Position numbers and translations under genes: made by a program
The notes under the pieces: model-generated
The model's database searches: none
Told to the model about the DNA's origin: nothing
The model's input: the letters and a program-made list of their open reading frames with translations, nothing else
Assembly (NCBI GenBank): GCA_021847735.1
Contig: JAJZQD010000017.1
Span: forward strand, 1-34,958
From: Bacillota bacterium
GTDB taxonomy: Bacteria; Bacillota; Thermincolia; Thermincolales; UBA2595
Direction of reading: 5' to 3'
Length of the DNA: 34,958 bases
Shown here: positions 29,917 through 34,958 of the stretch, piece after piece
Layout of the letters: every line of letters starts with the position of its first letter
How positions within the stretch are numbered: the stretch's first letter is position 1

Positions 29917-32900
29917 TTAGTGAACAGACGTCCCAAAACCTCCCTGGTGCAGTAGTTTTTCAAATTCCTCGACAGGTACAGGCCTGCTGAAAAGAAAACC
30001 CTGCATTTCCACACAATGCCGCCGTTTGAGGAAGTCAAGCTGTTCTGCTGTTTCAACACCTTCGGCAATTACTTTGAGTTTTAGGTTTTGAGCAAGCACT
30101 ATAATGGTGGTAACAATGGCCGCGTCTTCCGGGTTTTTAATGATATCACCAACAAATGAGCGGTCAATTTTCAGGGTGTGTACGGGGAACCGTTTTATGT
30201 AATTGAGAGACGAATAGCCTTTGCCAAAATCGTCAATAGCAATGTAAATTCCCATTTCTCTCAAATCATTTAGTGTTTTGATGGTGTAGTCAATATCCTG
30301 CATGATTACACTTTCGGTTATCTCCAATTCCAACCAATGGGGGTCCAGCCCGGTTTCCTTTAGTATAAGGGCAATTGTTTCAACCACATTACCCTGTTGA
30401 AACTGGCAGGCCGAAAGGTTAACAGTTACGCGCATGGGCGGGAAACCCGAATCCTGCCAGGCCTTGTTTTGGGCACAGGCGGTACGCAGGACCCGCTCTC
30501 CTATTGGTATGATCAGTCCGGTATCCTCGGCGAGAGGAATAAACTCCGCTGGAGCAATCAATCCCTGCTCCGGGTGCTGCCAGCGCACCAATGCCTCCAT
30601 GCCTTTTATCTGACCCGTATCTGTGTTCACCTGGGGTTGGTAGAAGACCAAAAACTCCTCGCGTTCAATGGCATGACGGAGGCTGCTTTCCATAGCAAGC
30701 CGTTCCAGGATCCTGGCATTCATACTGTGGGTGAAAAGCTGGTAATTGTTTCTGCCCTGTTCCTTGGCGCGGTACATGGCTGTATCGGCATGTTTCATCA
30801 GAGTCTCGGCATCCTGACCGTCATTTGGATACAGGGCCAAACCTATGCTGGCCGTAATCTGGAATTCATGGCCGCCAATAAAGAAGACCTGTTGAAATGC
30901 CCGGAGTATTTTTTCAGCAATCTTGGCTGCATCCTCTTCGTGGCCGATTTGAGGCAGCAACAGGGTAAATTCGTCTCCCCCCAGGCGGGCAATAGTATCA
31001 CTTTCCCGAACGTGTTCTGCCAACCTGTCGGCAACCTCTTTAAGCAGCGAGTCCCCCATAGCGTGACCCAACATATCATTGACTAGCTTAAAGCGGTCCA
31101 GGTCAAGAAATAGTACGGACAGCATCTCTTTGTTGCGATGGGCATGAGCCAAGGCTAAAGAGAGGCGGTCATTGAAGAGAATCCGGTTAGGCAGATCTGT
31201 CAATGGGTCGTGATATGCCTGATGAATCATCTGCTGGAGCAGGTTTCGCTTTTCGCTTACATCATGAAAGACCAAGACAACCCCAATCATTTCGCCATCC
31301 TTGTTTCTGATTGGGGCGGCAGAATCCTCAATGGCAAACCGGTGCCCGTCCCGGTGAATTAACTGGGTATGATTGGCCAGTCCGACAATGCGCCCCTCCC
31401 GGAAACACTTTTCGACCGGGTTCTCGACAACTTCGCCAGTATTTTCGTTGATAATATTAAACACTTCCGACAAAGGCAGCCCCAGGGCCTGGTAGTTTTT
31501 CCACCCCGTAAGGTCTTCGGCTACTGTGTTGAGGTATTCCACTTTTCCAGAGGCATCGGTAGTAATAACGGCATCACCGATAGAGTGCAGGGTTACCTGA
31601 GCACGTTCTTTCTCTTCCCAGATTTCCTGTTCGGCCTTTTTCCTCCTGGTGATGTCCCTGATAACACAAACCAGCCCTCCACCCTCGATGGCCGTGAGGG
31701 AAATTTCCTGAGGAAATTTGCTACCGTCTTTCTGCCGGCCAATGGCTTCCCCTCGCCACCGGCCTTCTTTCCAAACCTCAGGCAAGACTTCTGCGCTAAA
31801 CCTCTTAACTTCATCTACGTCATAAAGCATCTTCCATTTTTCCCCTAACAACTCTTCAGGGCTGTCGAATCCGTAAATTTCGGCATGGGCATCATTCAAA
31901 TAAATATATTTCCCCCGATTGTCGAGCACTGCCATGCCGTCCATCGAAGCCGCAATAGCTGCAGACTGCCGGTACACAATTTCTTCCGCCTGTTTGCGTT
32001 CATCAAGGAGACGGATCTTCTGGATGGCAATCTCCACCTGTTTGGCCACGGCCTTGATAAAATCAATTTCCTCTTCGCGCCAGCAACGGCGGCAGTTAAT
32101 CTGGTTAAAGACCAGGAGGTAATAACCCCGTTCGTAGAAGGAAAACGGGTGCCAGAAAAGGCTTTGAATGCCCATTTTTTCATGAAATATCTCCGCCGAA
32201 CCGTCACTGGCGAAAAGCGGGTTGACATCATCCATATGGCTCTGTAGACACCGGCGGTGTTCCAAAATAAATTTATTGGTGCTGGCAAACATCTTAGTGT
32301 CAAAGACCTCTACCATCCCGGGGATGTTTGGCGTATCAAGGCTAACCCAACCACACAGGCTGGTGGCCTTCTCCTGTTCCAGGTTGACATCATAAATCAA
32401 GGCCCGGTCTACCTGAAGGGTTTTACCCATGATATGGACCATAGATTCCAGGATGGTTTTGGTGTCATCATTGGAGACAATAGCTTCCGCCATGCGGTTT
32501 AAGGCGCTCTCAAAGGAAAGCTGCTCCCGGAGCCTTTCCTTTTGAGAGCGAAGGGTTTTCTCTGCATTCTTCCGCTCCCTGATATCCCTGATAACCTCTA
32601 TAATAGATACAATTTCCCCGCTGGCGTCTTTGATTGGAGAGGCCGTAATTTCTACCGGGATTTCACCTTTATCGGTTACTCCGCACCTTTCCGCGGTATG
32701 GATTTTACCATCGCGGTATGATAAAACCACCGGGCATCCTTCACAGACGCGGTCTTTTCTTTCATAGGCCGAATAGCAATACTCCCCGACGTGGTTCCCC
32801 AAAAGGTCTATTAGAACATAGTTTTGATAGATTATCCGGAAATTAATATCCTGAATGCTGACACTGTCCCCTATACCGGCAATGATTGCCTCCAGCTTGT

Positions 32901-34563
32901 TTGCTTCTTCGTCGTACCTGACAATTGACTGCTGCAGTTCGATAAAGTTCTGCTGGAAGGTACTGGCCATGGCCATAAAATTGCCAACCAGTGTGGTCAT
33001 TTCGATTGATAAAGCAGGTGGCCAGTCTACATTCTGCTGCAAAAACAGCTTATTAGGCAAATCCGTGGTAACCAGCGCCAACTGCGACAACGGGTCGGTA
33101 ATCATACGGCTCAGCCTGGAGGCCACGAGTATAGTACCAAAGACGAGAACCAACATTATAGCAAGGTTCCGGGTATATAAACTCTGCAGGATTTCATGAT
33201 ATGGGGCGGTCGGAACTTCGACAAAAAGCTTCCACTGGCTCTGATCGCCAAAGGTGGTCTCCCGCACGTAGTAAGAGTCCCGCCAACGTTCCGCCTGCGG
33301 CAGGTCCGGGCGGGGAGCAGGAAGCCACTGATTAGACTTGTCTTCAAGGGTTTTGATTTCGCCGCTCTGTCTGCGGATAAATTTTTGCATCGGCCGCAGC
33401 CCTTCGCGAGTACTGGCAACGATCCTGCCGGCATGGTCGATAACAGTTATACCTTTTATGGCCTCGCCCCTTGAGCTAAGTTTTAACAGCCTGTTGCAAT
33501 AATCCAGGTCGAGTCCGCCTGCCGCGGCTCCCTGAAACCTGCCGTCCATTACAATCGGCACAGACATAACTACTATAGGAAAAGGCGCGCCGGCACGTCC
33601 CATAAATATATCGGACATAACCGGCCGGTTAGTGGCTTTGGCTTCCTTGAAATAGTCACGGTCGGCGAAACTCTGACCAATCGTGGACACCCCTTTGGCA
33701 TCTGTGGCAGGGTAATAGGCAATGCTTTTTCCCTCGGTGTCGCAGATAATCATAGCTGCAAAATCCGGGAAAGCCTTTTTCATATTTTCTGTAATCTGCT
33801 GTAATTCGGGGGATTGTTTCATTTTGAGTTGGACAGCCGTTTTGGCTAGTTCGTTAACCGCATGCATGTGCTGCTGCTGCCATAGATTCATTTGACTCAC
33901 CAGTTGGACTGTTTGGAAGTTAAGCAGGGCCTTAATGTCTGCCTCCAAGTTTTGGAGTTTATCTTTGCCGTTTATAAACATAATAATCAGGGCAGGTAAA
34001 AGAACGGCAGCCACCAGTATGTTAAATATCACCTTCTGGAAAGATATGGTATGCCCTTCCTCAGAACCAAAGGCCCACTTACGGACAGGTAAATAGGTTA
34101 AAATCGTACTGGCCACCAAAGTATTGAAAATACCGTTGACACTTTGTTTAAGGGCAACAAGCAGAGTCGTCATAAAGTTTACCTGGAGGGTCCCGTAGTA
34201 AAAAAGAACTACCAGGGGGATGCCGATAAAAACCCAGAAAAGGCCGTCCACCAGGATGATGTTTTCGTTTTTCCGGCGCAAGAACAGCCCTGCAAACAAC
34301 GCCTCACAGGCAAAAATGATAATTGAATAGGGGTGATGCCAGATAAAGTAGGTGTAGCTGCTGGCCGCTACGGCCGCCAGCACACCCCAAATCGGCCCAT
34401 ATACGCCGACAACAACCATCACGGCTATGCTGCCGAAAAGGAAATCAACCCCCAGGAAAAGCGGCACACTGAAATAGTTGCCTGCCAAGCCAGCGGCAAC
34501 AAGTATTGCTAAAACCATAACAGGTCTTAATGATGCCAAAGATAACCGGTCTAAGCGGGACAT
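29917..34563 (-). CDS. Membrane-bound cyclic di-GMP signalling protein: dCache, PAS-GAF-PAS-PAS, GGDEF and EAL
   Basis: This 1548-residue protein begins with five or six hydrophobic helices (about 15-170). A further helix (about 180-200), an extracytoplasmic dCache-like sensor (about 205-465) and a return helix (about 470-495) follow. Then come PAS (about 565-680, with a CEGCP cysteine cluster), GAF (about 700-860), PAS (about 870-990) and PAS (about 1000-1115). The GGDEF domain (about 1125-1280) has an intact GGDEF and an RESD inhibitory site five residues before it. The EAL domain (about 1300-1545) has EALVRW, ELEITES, AIDDFGKGYSSL, KIDRSFV and AEGVET. Both the cyclase and phosphodiesterase residues are present. 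ATG 34563 follows GGAGGTATTT. It is a single gene integrating external and internal signals. Confidence 0.94.
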   Translation of the reverse strand: MSRLDRLSLASLRPVMVLAILVAAGLAGNYFSVPLFLGVDFLFGSIAVMVVVGVYGPIWGVLAAVAASSYTYFIWHHPYSIIIFACEALFAGLFLRRKNENIILVDGLFWVFIGIPLVVLFYYGTLQVNFMTTLLVALKQSVNGIFNTLVASTILTYLPVRKWAFGSEEGHTISFQKVIFNILVAAVLLPALIIMFINGKDKLQNLEADIKALLNFQTVQLVSQMNLWQQQHMHAVNELAKTAVQLKMKQSPELQQITENMKKAFPDFAAMIICDTEGKSIAYYPATDAKGVSTIGQSFADRDYFKEAKATNRPVMSDIFMGRAGAPFPIVVMSVPIVMDGRFQGAAAGGLDLDYCNRLLKLSSRGEAIKGITVIDHAGRIVASTREGLRPMQKFIRRQSGEIKTLEDKSNQWLPAPRPDLPQAERWRDSYYVRETTFGDQSQWKLFVEVPTAPYHEILQSLYTRNLAIMLVLVFGTILVASRLSRMITDPLSQLALVTTDLPNKLFLQQNVDWPPALSIEMTTLVGNFMAMASTFQQNFIELQQSIVRYDEEANKLEAIIAGIGDSVSIQDINFRIIYQNYVLIDLLGNHVGEYCYSAYERKDRVCEGCPVVLSYRDGKIHTAERCGVTDKGEIPVEITASPIKDASGEIVSIIEVIRDIRERKNAEKTLRSQKERLREQLSFESALNRMAEAIVSNDDTKTILESMVHIMGKTLQVDRALIYDVNLEQEKATSLCGWVSLDTPNIPGMVEVFDTKMFASTNKFILEHRRCLQSHMDDVNPLFASDGSAEIFHEKMGIQSLFWHPFSFYERGYYLLVFNQINCRRCWREEEIDFIKAVAKQVEIAIQKIRLLDERKQAEEIVYRQSAAIAASMDGMAVLDNRGKYIYLNDAHAEIYGFDSPEELLGEKWKMLYDVDEVKRFSAEVLPEVWKEGRWRGEAIGRQKDGSKFPQEISLTAIEGGGLVCVIRDITRRKKAEQEIWEEKERAQVTLHSIGDAVITTDASGKVEYLNTVAEDLTGWKNYQALGLPLSEVFNIINENTGEVVENPVEKCFREGRIVGLANHTQLIHRDGHRFAIEDSAAPIRNKDGEMIGVVLVFHDVSEKRNLLQQMIHQAYHDPLTDLPNRILFNDRLSLALAHAHRNKEMLSVLFLDLDRFKLVNDMLGHAMGDSLLKEVADRLAEHVRESDTIARLGGDEFTLLLPQIGHEEDAAKIAEKILRAFQQVFFIGGHEFQITASIGLALYPNDGQDAETLMKHADTAMYRAKEQGRNNYQLFTHSMNARILERLAMESSLRHAIEREEFLVFYQPQVNTDTGQIKGMEALVRWQHPEQGLIAPAEFIPLAEDTGLIIPIGERVLRTACAQNKAWQDSGFPPMRVTVNLSACQFQQGNVVETIALILKETGLDPHWLELEITESVIMQDIDYTIKTLNDLREMGIYIAIDDFGKGYSSLNYIKRFPVHTLKIDRSFVGDIIKNPEDAAIVTTIIVLAQNLKLKVIAEGVETAEQLDFLKRRHCVEMQGFLFSRPVPVEEFEKLLHQGGFGTSVH

Positions 34564-34819
34564 AAATACCTCCAAAACTTAGAGAATCTTTGTCTTTATA
34601 AAAACTATAAGTATAATAATTAGACATTTTGCAAAATTTACCTGCCTAAAAGGTATATTGTTCGACAAAAAATACATCTGGGATGAAAAAATCCCTATTG
34701 TCAGGCACAGCCCCAATCCACAAAAAAAAACCGCACCGGAGATCGATCTGACGACCACAGTACGGGCACTTACAACAGGCGAAAAAACCTTTTCAGTTTA
34801 CTTTTTGGCCGGGGCAGTT

Positions 34820-34958
34820 CTATTTTTTCTTTATTAGATATAATTCATAATAATGTCTAGCTATTTCATTTTCACAATCAAAATTTCTTTCAAATTCAAA
34901 TTCTATTGCCGTAGTACTCTCATTTACTTTGAAATTTGATATTCTAAGTAATCCTATA
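34820..34958 (-). CDS. C-terminal end of an unknown AT-rich gene, cut by window edge
   Basis: The last 45 codons read IGLLRISNFKVNESTTAIEF, EFERNFDCENEIARHYYELY, LIKKK and stop at 34820. The frame is open to the edge. It is strikingly AT-rich, with codons almost all ending in A or T, unlike every other gene here, which suggests recent transfer. No family is recognised from this piece. The gap 34564-34819 holds the start region of the large signalling gene and a possible zinc-ribbon remnant. Confidence 0.5.
   Translation of the reverse strand, partial: IGLLRISNFKVNESTTAIEFEFERNFDCENEIARHYYELYLIKKK

Noticed and set aside
34564-34640. A cyclic di-GMP riboswitch or clear promoter before the large GGDEF/EAL gene
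   Set aside because: No conserved riboswitch core can be seen in the short AT-rich leader, and the best promoter (TTGCAA, 19-bp spacer, TATAGT) is poorly spaced.
34646-34792. A minus-strand frame encoding CCKCPYCGRQIDLRCG, like a zinc ribbon
   Set aside because: There is no start codon before the cysteines, and a stop lies just upstream. It may be a relic but cannot be called a gene.

Overview
The window looks like chromosome from a spore-forming, anaerobic, mid-GC Gram-positive bacterium, probably a Peptococcaceae/Desulfotomaculum-like Firmicute. This rests on purine-rich Shine-Dalgarno sites before almost every gene, frequent GTG and TTG starts, spore and envelope families (PdaA, VanW, MurJ, DUF1540, DUF4855, a Ger(x)C remnant) and an FprA flavodiiron protein. 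The genus is not provable from the sequence alone.

Left part (1-6920, nearly all minus strand): an ethanolamine-utilisation locus. An operon with a clear promoter at about 7010 carries two APC-superfamily permeases, then the sensor kinase EutW and the ANTAR-domain antiterminator EutV. A second promoter follows with a leader RNA holding two tandem hairpins, the second mutually exclusive with an intrinsic terminator. This is the architecture EutV is known to act on. Behind it come eutB, a 52-residue half BMC shell domain and a metallophosphoesterase cut by the window edge. No eutC is adjacent to eutB.

Middle (7041-20470): housekeeping genes (RsmF/RsuA-type rRNA modification, threonine synthase, an HD-GYP phosphodiesterase, FprA, an M50 protease with a SanA/YdcF-like protein, aldose epimerase) mixed with broken genes. 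The broken ones are a TPP enzyme and uvsE (each with an internal deletion and frameshift), a Ger(x)C C-terminus and half an acyl-ACP thioesterase. Repeats sit among them: a 148-bp MITE-like element, three tandem palindromes resembling an IS200/IS605 end, and a family of long hairpin repeats.

Right part (20487-34958): a cyclophilin lipoprotein, DUF4855, DUF1540, MurJ, VanW, topoisomerase III, three small minus-strand proteins (one His-rich), a PdaA-type deacetylase and a 1548-residue membrane PAS/GAF/GGDEF/EAL protein. An AT-rich partial gene lies at the edge.

The most novel signal is the hairpin repeat family (12980-13096, 15780-15902, 15949-16071, 27546-27662). The copies keep two unpaired motifs (CAACAAC and GTCAG) and an apical CCGC/GCGG stem. 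The helix between them has a different sequence in three versions yet stays paired, which is covariation. One copy has 12-bp outer inverted repeats and two others form an exact-period 169-bp tandem duplication, so the element looks both structured and mobile.
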